A stretch of DNA of 8,395 nt, from assembly GCA_029882955.1 (NCBI GenBank), contig JAOUJX010000168.1, forward strand, positions 1 to 8,395. Direction: 5' to 3'. The first letter of the stretch is position 1; each line of letters opens with the position of its first letter. The notes below the pieces were generated by a model, which was not told where the DNA came from, made no database searches, and saw only the letters and a list, made by a program, of their open reading frames with translations. The DNA comes from Gammaproteobacteria bacterium. GTDB lineage: Bacteria; Pseudomonadota; Gammaproteobacteria; GCA-001735895. A program made the translations under genes and the position numbers. This document shows, piece after piece, positions 1 to 7,064 of this stretch.

Positions 1-115
1 AAAAACCGGTATAAAAATTAATACCTTCGACCTGGATGCCCTGCTCTTGAATTAGCCGGGCGGCGAGTAAAGAATCTAAACCGCCCGAAATAAGGGCGAC
101 TGCCTTGCGTGTCAT
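1..115 (-). CDS. PP-loop ATP pyrophosphatase, MnmA/ThiI-like (partial, N-terminus only)
   Basis: The gene starts at the ATG read leftward from base 115 and leaves the window after 38 codons, so only the N-terminus is visible. The peptide opens with MTRKAVALISGGLDSLLAAR. This is a first beta strand followed by the PP-loop SGGLDS (residues 10-15), which binds the pyrophosphate of ATP in enzymes that adenylate a substrate before sulfur or nitrogen transfer. SGGLDS with an alanine-rich helix, then a GI-x-VEGINF strand, resembles the ThiI/MnmA-like tRNA thiolation group more than QueC or asparagine synthetase, but the specificity-determining part is outside the window. No strong Shine-Dalgarno precedes the ATG. 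The start lies only six bases from a long inverted repeat. It has the same orientation as the pilus operon, but the 73-base gap and the inverted repeat suggest a separate unit. The PP-loop fold is secure; the substrate is not known. Confidence 0.8.
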   Translation of the reverse strand, partial: MTRKAVALISGGLDSLLAARLIQEQGIQVEGINFYTGF

Positions 116-121
116 AATCTG

Positions 122-165
122 GGAATCTGATCGGTTAAAAAGGTAATTATAACAGATCAGATTCC
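122..165. repeat. Long inverted repeat between pilE and the PP-loop gene
   Basis: GGAATCTGATC (122-132) is matched exactly by its reverse complement GATCAGATTCC (155-165). After one mismatched pair the arms extend inward with GTTA (134-137) and TAAC (150-153), giving about 15 pairs around a 12-base loop. Neither side is followed by a clean T-run, so it is not a canonical intrinsic terminator. On the minus strand the interior holds TATAAT (151-146), a perfect -10 hexamer, with only a poor -35 candidate (TTAGCC at 173-168). It may be an mRNA hairpin ending or stabilising the pilE transcript, or an operator around the promoter of the PP-loop gene. The repeat is certain; its role is not. Confidence 0.7.
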
Positions 166-188
166 AGGGCTAAGTGCTTATATGCGGA

Positions 189-596
189 TTACCAGCACTC
201 ATTGACGGCAGGTGTACCGCCCTTGATACCGGTATGGGTTAGCGTGAGACTGGTGCATTCTGTATCGTTGGACTGAGGTAGGCCTGCTACCGGGGTAGCG
301 GTCAAGGTGAAGTCTGCAGCGTTGATTACGCCGGTGATCGTATAATAACCGTCATCCGTAGGGGGCATGCTGGCAGCTGTAACATTGCAATTTCCACTGT
401 TATAGTTGCTGTATAGACTTTTGCATTTCTCAAGCGAAGAAGCTACACGGGTTAATGCTGATCGAGCGTCGGTACGATTGGCGTCGATAACATAACTGCC
501 ATAATAACCCATTGATATCGCTGCGATTATTCCGAGGATTGCGACTACGACAATTAACTCGATTAATGTAAAACCTGCTGATTGGTGCCTTTTCAC
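189..596 (-). CDS. pilE: Type IV pilus minor pilin PilE
   Basis: This is a 135-residue prepilin. The leader MKRHQSAG is followed by the prepilin peptidase site G|FTLIE and a hydrophobic helix (about residues 9-30) that would anchor it in the inner membrane and later in the pilus core. Glu5 of the mature chain is present. The globular part has four cysteines (C58, C70, C114, C134), enough for two disulfides, the last in a typical C-terminal NECW ending. The start is a GTG at 596, preceded by AGGAG at a 6-base spacing. An ATG at 644 in the same frame would give a 24-residue leader and overlap pilY2, so it is less likely. As the last gene after pilY1 and pilY2 it sits where minor pilin PilE lies in Pseudomonas, which favours a minor over the major pilin. 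Mature position 22, usually proline, is glycine here. Confidence 0.9.
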   Translation of the reverse strand: MKRHQSAGFTLIELIVVVAILGIIAAISMGYYGSYVIDANRTDARSALTRVASSLEKCKSLYSNYNSGNCNVTAASMPPTDDGYYTITGVINAADFTLTATPVAGLPQSNDTECTSLTLTHTGIKGGTPAVNECW

Positions 597-600
597 TGAG

Positions 601-607
601 TTCTCCT
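601..607 (-). promoter_or_regulatory. Ribosome binding site that fixes the GTG start of pilE
   Basis: On the minus strand AGGAGAA (607-601) ends just before the GTG at 596-594, leaving six bases between AGGAG and the start codon. It lies in the 22-base gap after the pilY2 stop codon. The upstream ATG at 644 has no comparable site and lies inside pilY2. Confidence 0.8.
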
Positions 608-618
608 GGTTCTTTAAT

Positions 619-951
619 TTATCGTCTGTAGAGCGAATGCTCATTCTCCGGGATTAGCCACAAGTGATCAACAATGAATCGTTTGTTGATCACCATAAGC
701 TTGTATCCGACCATTTGTCCTTTTTTCGCGTGATTAATTCCCGCGTCACTATTTTCTACGGTCGAAAATTTGGTTGCTGCGCTGAGATGATAGCGATTAT
801 CGTTTATCATTATCGAGTCGTATGTAATATTTCCAATATATCCGACATTAACAAAGTTGTTTGTACCCCAACTCGGTGACTGCGCCAGCAGCGATGAAGA
901 AAACAACCAGGCGGTTAGAAAAATACTTATTGTTAACTTAAGTTTATTCAT
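619..951 (-). CDS. pilY2: PilY2-like exported pilus biogenesis protein
   Basis: A 110-residue protein with a Sec signal peptide: a lysine-containing start (MNKLK), a hydrophobic stretch to about residue 22, and a likely signal peptidase I site LLA|QS near residue 23. The mature part (about 87 residues, no cysteine) is a small beta-type domain with INDNRYHLS (49-57) and KKGQMVGYKL (76-85), ending in HLWLIPE (96-102). That pattern, an exported small protein with a D-x-x-Y-x-L strand and a closing LWLIPE, fits the PilY2 family, as does its place between pilY1 and pilE. The biochemical role of PilY2 is poorly defined; it is linked to fimbrial biogenesis. The start is supported by GAGGAAG (962-956), six bases from the ATG and overlapping the pilY1 stop codon, so the two are probably translationally coupled. 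Family assignment rests on context as much as on sequence. Confidence 0.75.
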   Translation of the reverse strand: MNKLKLTISIFLTAWLFSSSLLAQSPSWGTNNFVNVGYIGNITYDSIMINDNRYHLSAATKFSTVENSDAGINHAKKGQMVGYKLMVINKRFIVDHLWLIPENEHSLYRR

Positions 952-961
952 TGTGCTTCCT

Positions 962-3900
962 CTAAAAAATTAATTCCTGCCACGAGAAACGACCTGTTGG
1001 TACCGTAGACAGGGCTTTAATTTTAGCGGCCTGATCGCCTGTGAAAACCAGGTCTTCGATAAATACCGGCTCAGGCAGGAAGCCTTCCTGACGAACTGCC
1101 GCCAGGGTACTTTCCTGTCCGGTGGAGCTAACCTGTAAGTCGGCCTCGTTGACTTCACCGTCACCATTACTGTCGAAAGTAGTAAACTGTGGCGAACCGC
1201 CGTTTTCCATATCGACCGCAAACCGCCAACCATAACCGCCTCGATCACAGACGTCTTCACCCGGCACGAAGGTATTGAAAAATACCGTATCGGCGCGTGC
1301 TATCGGTGACGTTACTGCTCTTTCACCACTATCGGGCAGATTAAAATACCAGCCGTCATGAGTGGAGTAATCGACCGGCTCTCGCGATAAGACGCGACCG
1401 CTAAAAGTGGCATCAAAATTCTGTTGAACGAGATCTACCTGACTTATTAACGACTTACCGTGATCCCAAACGCCATGAAATGCCTGGACGTCGGTTGTTA
1501 TCTTATCGCCACTAACCAGATACTGACCGGTTCCGAAAAAAACCATGATGTTAGGATCATTCTGGGTACTGTCGGACACGGTCGGGTGCGAAGCTAACAC
1601 TGGCTTGGCGGTAATTGGTTGATTAGCCGCCGTGGTAAAAAGCGGTGCTGGTGTGCCGCCTGATCTATAAGCCACGTCCCAGCTACCGGGTGTACTCCCC
1701 GATAAATCGAATACCCACATATTACCTTCCAGGTCACCGGCATAGGCACGATCAATAGTCCCGTTACCATCGGTATCACCCAGTGCCGGGGTTGAAAGGC
1801 CATTCTTGGCGCCCGCTGAGCCAACTCCAGTTCCAATCACTGTATAGTCTCCGGCAACCCAGTTACCATCGGTCCCTTTTTCGATATCGACGATGAACAG
1901 GCTGGCTTCACCGCTATCGGAATTGTAGCCATTACCGAAAATCGCTACCCAGGTGCCGGCGTTGCTGAGGCCTATGGACGGACGTGCGAAAGTGTATCCA
2001 AGTCGAGATACGCCTCCATTAAGTGCGGCGTCATCATCACTGGTAAATTCCCACAGCGACATCAGGTCTGGTTTAGGCGATAACTGCGAATAGGTTTCAG
2101 GTGTAGTGATATCAAGCGCAAAAAGCCCTTTACCACCGCCGCGTAATCCGCCAACTAGCACCGTATGCCATTGCGTACTGCCGCCCGAACTAATATAAAC
2201 GTCCGACACCGTGGGCGCCAGATCGACATAAAAATTATGAATATAATTTGGGTCTGTCAGGTAATGCAGGCCTTCTTTAGGATTTGCCGAGTAGACTAAC
2301 CCTGGTATGTAAGCGAAGGCCTCCTGTCCTTTTTCGTCGAACGCGTGCAGCATGCCGTCGTTGGCGCCTACATACAGCCTGCTTGGGCGGTTTACTTTGG
2401 CGGCTTTAAAATCCGAATAAGGCGTGCCTGTAGCGCTCTCGGGAAAGGGTGCCCTGTCAGGCCAGGCCAGATTCGGTGTTCCGACGTATACCGGGTTAGA
2501 ATTTACGATATCACCGAGTAACGATTTTCTAACCCGAAAATTAGTACCCTCAAAATTCCGATTACCACGGATAAAGTCGAGTCGATCTGGACCAAGCGCA
2601 TCGTCTAAGCCGTTAGGATTTTTATTCAGGTCGGCTTCCATATCGGCGGATCGGGAAGCCCACTCGAAAGGAATACCTGCTTTAGTTGTTGAGTTGAAGG
2701 TGTTAATAATCCTGGGGCTTATACGGTTATCCAGTACATTGGATGCATCCCAGTCCGGTGTTGCCTGGAGTTCACCCGTATCGGTATCGATGATTGGGAA
2801 TGCCTCCAGGTTACCCCACCAGCCGTCGGAGTAAAACGTTGCCAGATAGACAATTGACTCGGTACTCAACTTGGCCGAGTTGACTGCCACTGATGCAGTA
2901 ATGGTTCCGGTTATTTCTGAGATATCGGATAAGGAATTGGCAATAGCGCTTTCTAAATCACTCGAACCGCCATTAACAGAGAGCAACTCGCCACGTGAAT
3001 TATAAGCCGTATGCCATAAATCATCGACTTTTTGTGCATTGCCAGTCGTTGGGTCAGTCCAACCAGGAAAATTGACTGTGTCGGCTGGATCGACTGTGGT
3101 ATCCAGGGAGCCTGTGAGTCCGAAAGAGACTACGTAATTAACCAGATGTTGATGAGTTGCTTCGTCTATACCTTCTCTAGTGGGGACTTCGTCGAGCAGG
3201 TCTATTCTGAGATCGTTTTCGTAAAAGTGCATTGCAACGTCGGCTAGCGTGTCTTCATAGGCGTCAGCGTAATTGCCTCCATCATTCGACTGGCTGGCGT
3301 CACCATCGAAGATGCTAATAGCTTTAGGATCGATGCTATGTGTATCGGTGTTGTTAGTGTCCTTGGGACTTTTGGTATTCCAGGTGGGGGGATCCCCATT
3401 CCAGTAACCATCGCTCATTAAAATGTTAAAGTTTTGCTGGCAGTTCCCGCCTTCAGCTGCCGATAGAATTGGCGCAGTTGTAGGATCCGAATCTTCAAAC
3501 ATCAGTCCTGTTAACTCCAATGCCCTCCGGCCCGGAGTCACTCCATAATTTGCGGGGTAGTTATAACTAGTAATGCTATACAGTTCTTTTAAGAGATTAG
3601 CTTTGTTAGTGGGATCGCTCATCGTGGCAGCGGGGGCTTTGTGGCCACCATTAAACAAACGCATGCCCATGCGGAAAGAGTCGGTATTATTGACTATTTT
3701 GCCTATCGCGGCCTTCATAGCGAATTCACGTGTTCGATGGTAGACAAACCAGTTTGAGAAATTTTGAATTTGAACAGTGTCCGCTTTGGTAATTCTGGTT
3801 TCTACGTAGGCGGCTGAGGCATCTACTACTGCGGAAGGGGTAACAGGCGTATAGTAAGTAGGAATATAGTAATTATTTGTGCTTTTTTCGTTACGATCGT

Positions 3901-4465
3901 GATAAGTGTAAGTCTGAAGTAAATCGTACAGATCGACTCCTGGATAGTATGGATTCATGGGGACTACCAGTTTTCCACCGGCGGATACCTGGTATTCCTT
4001 ATATGGGTTACCCGCTGAATCTACACCTGCCCAAATACCGTAGATAACATCGGGGTTATAATAGGTGTAATTGGAAAGGTGGCTTCTTAATATCCAGGCT
4101 TCGTGATACAAATCTGCGGGTGGCACAGCAAAGTCGGTATAGCCGCTTACGGAGACGTTGGTTCTCGGATTAAGGTGCTCTAGTTCTAGAATGAAACCGC
4201 CGAAGTTCATTGTCGGACTGTTGTTATCGTTTATTGTCATGCCCACTAATTTTACTTTAGTAGGGTCGTCTGGAATTAAGGTTGATGTCCCCATACTGAG
4301 CGAATCATCCAGCGTCAAAAATACATTGGGTTCAACAATAGTCGACAGGAATAGCGGTGCTTTTGGCAGGGTTCCCGGTGCCGAATTGGCCTGTTGCATG
4401 GGCATGCCGACTAATACGACGGCCACCAGTGCATATAACAGGGTAGATTTAATTGATTGTTTCAT
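962..4465 (-). CDS. pilY1: Type IV pilus tip adhesin / calcium-binding assembly factor PilY1
   Basis: A 1167-residue exported protein, about the length of Pseudomonas PilY1. Residues 1-29 form a Sec signal (MKQSIKS, hydrophobic core, cleavage near NSA|PG). A von Willebrand A-like domain follows: the metal-site motif DDSLS (53-57), a Tyr/Asn/Pro-rich insertion (about 110-215), TPGRRAL (310-316) and the strand ILMSDGYWNG (348-357). The C-terminal half is the PilY1 beta-propeller, entered at SRLYVGANDGMLHAF (695-709). It has the glycine-rich GGLRGGGKGLFALD (772-785) and a calcium loop DTDGNGTID (897-905) followed by AGDLEGNMWVFDL. A second, EF-hand-like loop DSNGDGEVNEAD lies at 1098-1109. Only two cysteines are present (342, 1073), and there is no RGD. 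Calcium binding in this family controls pilus extension versus retraction. The start is the ATG at 4465, seven bases after AGGAG; an upstream ATG at 4492 would overlap pilX and lacks that spacing. Confidence 0.95.
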   Translation of the reverse strand: MKQSIKSTLLYALVAVVLVGMPMQQANSAPGTLPKAPLFLSTIVEPNVFLTLDDSLSMGTSTLIPDDPTKVKLVGMTINDNNSPTMNFGGFILELEHLNPRTNVSVSGYTDFAVPPADLYHEAWILRSHLSNYTYYNPDVIYGIWAGVDSAGNPYKEYQVSAGGKLVVPMNPYYPGVDLYDLLQTYTYHDRNEKSTNNYYIPTYYTPVTPSAVVDASAAYVETRITKADTVQIQNFSNWFVYHRTREFAMKAAIGKIVNNTDSFRMGMRLFNGGHKAPAATMSDPTNKANLLKELYSITSYNYPANYGVTPGRRALELTGLMFEDSDPTTAPILSAAEGGNCQQNFNILMSDGYWNGDPPTWNTKSPKDTNNTDTHSIDPKAISIFDGDASQSNDGGNYADAYEDTLADVAMHFYENDLRIDLLDEVPTREGIDEATHQHLVNYVVSFGLTGSLDTTVDPADTVNFPGWTDPTTGNAQKVDDLWHTAYNSRGELLSVNGGSSDLESAIANSLSDISEITGTITASVAVNSAKLSTESIVYLATFYSDGWWGNLEAFPIIDTDTGELQATPDWDASNVLDNRISPRIINTFNSTTKAGIPFEWASRSADMEADLNKNPNGLDDALGPDRLDFIRGNRNFEGTNFRVRKSLLGDIVNSNPVYVGTPNLAWPDRAPFPESATGTPYSDFKAAKVNRPSRLYVGANDGMLHAFDEKGQEAFAYIPGLVYSANPKEGLHYLTDPNYIHNFYVDLAPTVSDVYISSGGSTQWHTVLVGGLRGGGKGLFALDITTPETYSQLSPKPDLMSLWEFTSDDDAALNGGVSRLGYTFARPSIGLSNAGTWVAIFGNGYNSDSGEASLFIVDIEKGTDGNWVAGDYTVIGTGVGSAGAKNGLSTPALGDTDGNGTIDRAYAGDLEGNMWVFDLSGSTPGSWDVAYRSGGTPAPLFTTAANQPITAKPVLASHPTVSDSTQNDPNIMVFFGTGQYLVSGDKITTDVQAFHGVWDHGKSLISQVDLVQQNFDATFSGRVLSREPVDYSTHDGWYFNLPDSGERAVTSPIARADTVFFNTFVPGEDVCDRGGYGWRFAVDMENGGSPQFTTFDSNGDGEVNEADLQVSSTGQESTLAAVRQEGFLPEPVFIEDLVFTGDQAAKIKALSTVPTGRFSWQELIF

Positions 4466-4472
4466 TCCATAA

Positions 4473-4477
4473 CTCCT
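4473..4477 (-). promoter_or_regulatory. Ribosome binding site that fixes the pilY1 start
   Basis: On the minus strand AGGAG (4477-4473) is followed by seven bases (TTATGGA) and the ATG at 4465. It lies in the 16-base pilX-pilY1 gap. This places the signal peptide directly at the N-terminus (MKQSIKS), as expected for an exported protein, and removes nine extra residues of the longer reading frame. Confidence 0.8.
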
Positions 4478-4481
4478 GAAT

Positions 4482-5012
4482 TTAATATTCATGCCCTATG
4501 TGTGACTGTACGTAGCGTACCTCGTTAGCGGTTTGCCCCACTCCCCTGGCAGTTACTTTGAAATTGGCTACAGTCATGCCGGGTTGGCCGCTACCATATC
4601 CACCGATATTCACTGCGGCTACTACATTTTGTGAGCGTTCCCCCAGATAATGGATAATAAATTTCGGTTGCTCTGCGACCTCAGGCAGATTTGTGAGCGC
4701 CGGTATCGAATCGAGCCAGGTTGCTGGGGTAGCATAAGGAGGACTGGGTTCGTCTTTGTTATAAAGCCCTACATAGCTGGGATCGGCATAAATCGTTGTT
4801 GTGGTGGAGGCATTAACATATGCCTCACCAGCGCGTAAACCAGCTTCGGCTGCATTAAAGGCGATGCCCGCCTTACGCATGTTGCCCGCCATGCTGATCT
4901 CGGTGCGTGTGTTGAGCATGGAAGTCACTCCTAGAATAGTCATGGTAACCAGAATAAGGAGACTAACTATCAGGGTTACGCCACGTTGTTTATTTGGATT
5001 TGATGAATTCAT
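4482..5012 (-). CDS. pilX: Type IV pilus minor pilin PilX (Glu5-less)
   Basis: A 176-residue prepilin of the PilX family. The leader ends in QRG (residues 9-11), followed by VTLIVSLLILVTMTILG and then TEISMAGNMRKAGIAFNAAEAGLRAGEA (37-64), the N-terminal signature of PilX proteins. Position 5 of the mature chain is valine, not the glutamate found in the other four pilins here. In type II secretion the tip pseudopilin GspK likewise lacks Glu5, consistent with a place at the very end of the fibre where no Glu5 salt bridge to a neighbour is needed; that parallel is inference. The globular part (about residues 65-176) has no cysteine, so unlike its partners it cannot form disulfides. The start overlaps the pilW end by four bases (ATGA) with only a weak AGAG upstream, pointing to translational coupling. 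Confidence 0.92.
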   Translation of the reverse strand: MNSSNPNKQRGVTLIVSLLILVTMTILGVTSMLNTRTEISMAGNMRKAGIAFNAAEAGLRAGEAYVNASTTTTIYADPSYVGLYNKDEPSPPYATPATWLDSIPALTNLPEVAEQPKFIIHYLGERSQNVVAAVNIGGYGSGQPGMTVANFKVTARGVGQTANEVRYVQSHIGHEY

Positions 5013-6094
5013 GAATCTCTGACCCGGTTGCGTAATGCGATGGTGGTGGTAAATACCTGGCGTAGACGATTGTCGTTGGCAGTCGTCACTGCTCCGTTAT
5101 AATTAATCACCTGTGGTGCTTCGACAATGCCGTCACGCTCCGAGCGAGCTAATAACATGAGTCGAATGGACATCACATCATCCCAGTTATTCGGTGCGCT
5201 AAAATCGGCGGTAATCTGGTCAGCCGTCATGTACTGGTTAGGATGACCATCGTTGGTGGTATCGACGCCATACTCCACTTGTATCTGTTCGATCCCATCA
5301 ACCAGTTCTTCGCTGGCGACCTGTGTTGATTTAGCGTCGAAGGCAGTTCGCCAGAGGGCTGGTTCGCCACTCTCACCTGCTGCTATAGAATAGGTCACCG
5401 ACTGTAATTCAAACATGGTTGCATCCGCACCATAGGCCTGTGACAGGCAATGTCCCGCTTTGCAGCTATCCGGGTTGTAATTACCGGGCACGCCGGTACC
5501 AACATTGTGAACGACTGCCGTTGTAGATGAGTTAGTTCCAACAGTGGTGTTGGTGACCTGAAAAATATCGGCACCTCGACAATTAGTGACCATAACCGTA
5601 TCCCCAGCTTTTAGTTCGTTTGGCCGAGTCACGAAAATATTGGCTGATTTGCTGACAGCAAACGGCGCCTGCACGCTGACGTTGAGGGGGGAAGCGCCAC
5701 GCAAGGTAATGCTGTCAGATCCGTTAAGGCCATCATTCTCGGTGCCTTCGACCAATGGCCGGGAAAGAAAATCGTGAAAATATGGATCGTAACCTGGGCC
5801 ACTAGGGTTCAGGTTGTTGACAATTGCGTCCATAGCAGCCGGGTCAGATCGGTCGAAAACAGCGCAACCGAAAAACCCGGCCATACGTAGCTCTAGCGAC
5901 ATCTTGTCCATCGCGTAGCGAGCGTTTTCCTGATTGCGCAAGACCGAATTGGTGAATGAATAGGAGGATTTGTTGGCGAGGTAGACCTGGATGAGGCCGG
6001 CGAGCAGGAACAGGCTGATGACCATGGCGACCAGGACTTCTACCAGCGACATGCCTCGCTGAGGTATATAATGCAGATGTTTGGGATGATTCAT
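5009..6094 (-). CDS. pilW: Type IV pilus minor pilin PilW
   Basis: A 361-residue prepilin, the largest pilin of the set, as is usual for PilW. A 14-residue leader ends in QRG and is cut before MSLVEVLVAMVISLFLLAG (15-33); Glu5 of the mature protein is present (residue 19). The stretch NQENARYAMDKMSLELRMAGFFGC (54-77) is the PilW-family signature following the N-terminal helix. The large globular region carries cysteines at 77, 172, 211 and 216. It ends in a conserved-looking segment with SIRLMLLARSE (309-319) and RQVFTTTIALRNR (345-357). PilW, with PilV, PilX and FimU, is known to build the pilus-initiating tip subcomplex that recruits PilY1. The gene overlaps pilV and pilX by four bases each (ATGA), and no strong ribosome binding site is visible, so its translation probably depends on coupling. 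Confidence 0.93.
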   Translation of the reverse strand: MNHPKHLHYIPQRGMSLVEVLVAMVISLFLLAGLIQVYLANKSSYSFTNSVLRNQENARYAMDKMSLELRMAGFFGCAVFDRSDPAAMDAIVNNLNPSGPGYDPYFHDFLSRPLVEGTENDGLNGSDSITLRGASPLNVSVQAPFAVSKSANIFVTRPNELKAGDTVMVTNCRGADIFQVTNTTVGTNSSTTAVVHNVGTGVPGNYNPDSCKAGHCLSQAYGADATMFELQSVTYSIAAGESGEPALWRTAFDAKSTQVASEELVDGIEQIQVEYGVDTTNDGHPNQYMTADQITADFSAPNNWDDVMSIRLMLLARSERDGIVEAPQVINYNGAVTTANDNRLRQVFTTTIALRNRVRDS

Positions 6095-6561
6095 TGCTCT
6101 AGTATGACCGTATAACAGGTTAATTTCGCATCTATGATATTCTCACATCCGGCGCCGGGGTCTCCATCGTCCCACATCACCTGAATGCGGAGTTGATTGC
6201 CAAATGGAGCGTCGATAACGCCGCGTCCGGAAGGCAGGTTTTTCACTTCATCTGCCCAGTCAGCCGCATCAGACGTAATTAAATCGGCCGGTGAGCATGC
6301 TGCCGCGATACAGTCCTGGCTATAGCCAGTGTTAGTATCAATACCGTCATAGTTAGCAAATTGCCCAAAGTTTGAACGAATGCGCTCGGCTATGTTGAAC
6401 CCGATCCATACCGCCTGACTGTGATGTAGCGCGCTGTTACTCTGCTTCATTGATGTGACCTGTAACGCGGCAATGCCGAGTAAGCCAACCGAAATAACGA
6501 CTAATGCGATCATCGACTCGATGAGTGAGACTCCTTTTTGTCGATTATTAACGCTTAACAT
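6091..6561 (-). CDS. pilV: Type IV pilus minor pilin PilV
   Basis: A 156-residue prepilin. The leader MLSVNNRQKG (1-10) precedes the cleavage site and helix VSLIESMIALVVISVGLLG (11-29), with Glu5 at residue 15. The next segment AALQVTSMKQSNSALHHSQAV and the motif NIAERIRSN (56-64) are typical of PilV proteins. The globular part holds cysteines at 84, 89, 139 and 149, two close pairs that could each form a disulfide. It ends with a strand pair around QLRIQVMWDD and CYTVILEQ. PilV acts with PilW, PilX and FimU as part of the tip complex. The start overlaps the fimU end by seven bases and is served by a purine-rich ribosome binding site lying within the last codons of fimU. Confidence 0.92.
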   Translation of the reverse strand: MLSVNNRQKGVSLIESMIALVVISVGLLGIAALQVTSMKQSNSALHHSQAVWIGFNIAERIRSNFGQFANYDGIDTNTGYSQDCIAAACSPADLITSDAADWADEVKNLPSGRGVIDAPFGNQLRIQVMWDDGDPGAGCENIIDAKLTCYTVILEQ

Positions 6562-7064
6562 GTAGCTCCCCCTCCCTGCCGTACCCGACCCGTGTTCGAA
6601 ATTGAAATTGATTTTAAAAAATTCACGCCACGGTCATCGCATAACAAGAATAAACCTTTACCACTAAGTGAAAACCCGCGCCTATCGTAGACAAAACCGA
6701 CGTCGAAGGTGGACCTGAGGGTGTTATTGCCGGCAAGCTCCTGTTGTACGCGTAAAATGATGTCGGTGGTGCTATCAAAACCGACGTTACCATCTGGATT
6801 GGCGTAGACAATCCAGCCTTTGGACCAGTCCCAACCGGAACAGGTTGCATTGTCAGAACTGGCGCACAGTGCAACAGGCACGTTGCGCGTGACGGCTTCG
6901 CTACGTGCCAGAGCCAGATGACCAACGAGCGTATTGATCTGGCTCGATAGGCGATCGTTCTTTATGAAATTGTCCATTGCGGGTATACCATACGCCATGA
7001 GAATGCCGACAATCGCGACGACAACCATTAATTCGATCAGAGTAAAGCCATTTTCTTTTTTCAT
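6555..7064 (-). CDS. fimU: Type IV minor pilin FimU / FimT (GspH family)
   Basis: A 169-residue prepilin with a six-residue leader (MKKENG) cut before FTLIELMVVVAIVGILMAYGIP. Glu5 and Pro22 of the mature protein are both present. After the helix comes INTLVGHLALARSEAVTRNVPVALC (43-67), the hallmark of the GspH/FimT family. The globular domain includes GWIVYANPDGNVGFD (83-97) and the C-terminal CDDRG...KSISISNTGRVR (142-162). Cysteines are at 67, 75, 142 and 169. It is first in the operon and the only GspH-type gene in the window, the position of fimU in Pseudomonas; fimT is the alternative name for a close relative. FimU is thought to connect the PilVWX-PilY1 tip to the major pilin shaft. The ATG is preceded by AGGAT (7075-7071) at a six-base spacing. 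The FimU/FimT choice is by position. Confidence 0.85.
   Translation of the reverse strand: MKKENGFTLIELMVVVAIVGILMAYGIPAMDNFIKNDRLSSQINTLVGHLALARSEAVTRNVPVALCASSDNATCSGWDWSKGWIVYANPDGNVGFDSTTDIILRVQQELAGNNTLRSTFDVGFVYDRRGFSLSGKGLFLLCDDRGVNFLKSISISNTGRVRQGGGATC
6566..6577 (-). promoter_or_regulatory. pilV ribosome binding site embedded in the fimU coding end
   Basis: On the minus strand AGGGAGGGGGAG (6577-6566) stands four bases before the pilV ATG at 6561. The same bases encode the Q-G-G-G-A stretch at the end of FimU. The site is unusually G-rich and is the strongest among the overlapping pilin genes. Confidence 0.7.

Noticed and set aside
222..235. ATACCGGTAT palindrome inside pilE
   Set aside because: It lies within coding sequence for the PilE C-terminal loop and short palindromes of this size are expected by chance.
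664..879. 71-codon plus-strand frame opposite pilY2
   Set aside because: Antisense shadow of a real exported protein with a good ribosome binding site; no independent support.
970..1260. 96-codon minus-strand frame within the 3' end of pilY1
   Set aside because: Different frame of the same strand as PilY1; low-complexity basic product with no motif, and the overlapping PilY1 C-terminus is conserved in character.
2424..2834. 136-codon open frame on the plus strand inside pilY1
   Set aside because: It is antisense to the confident PilY1 coding frame, has no ribosome binding site and its product resembles no family.
189..7064. Idea that the pilin cluster is a type II secretion pseudopilin operon
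   Set aside because: Presence of PilY1, PilW and PilX families, and the gene order, match type IVa pilus minor pilins; no GspG/I/J/K/L/M-type genes are present.
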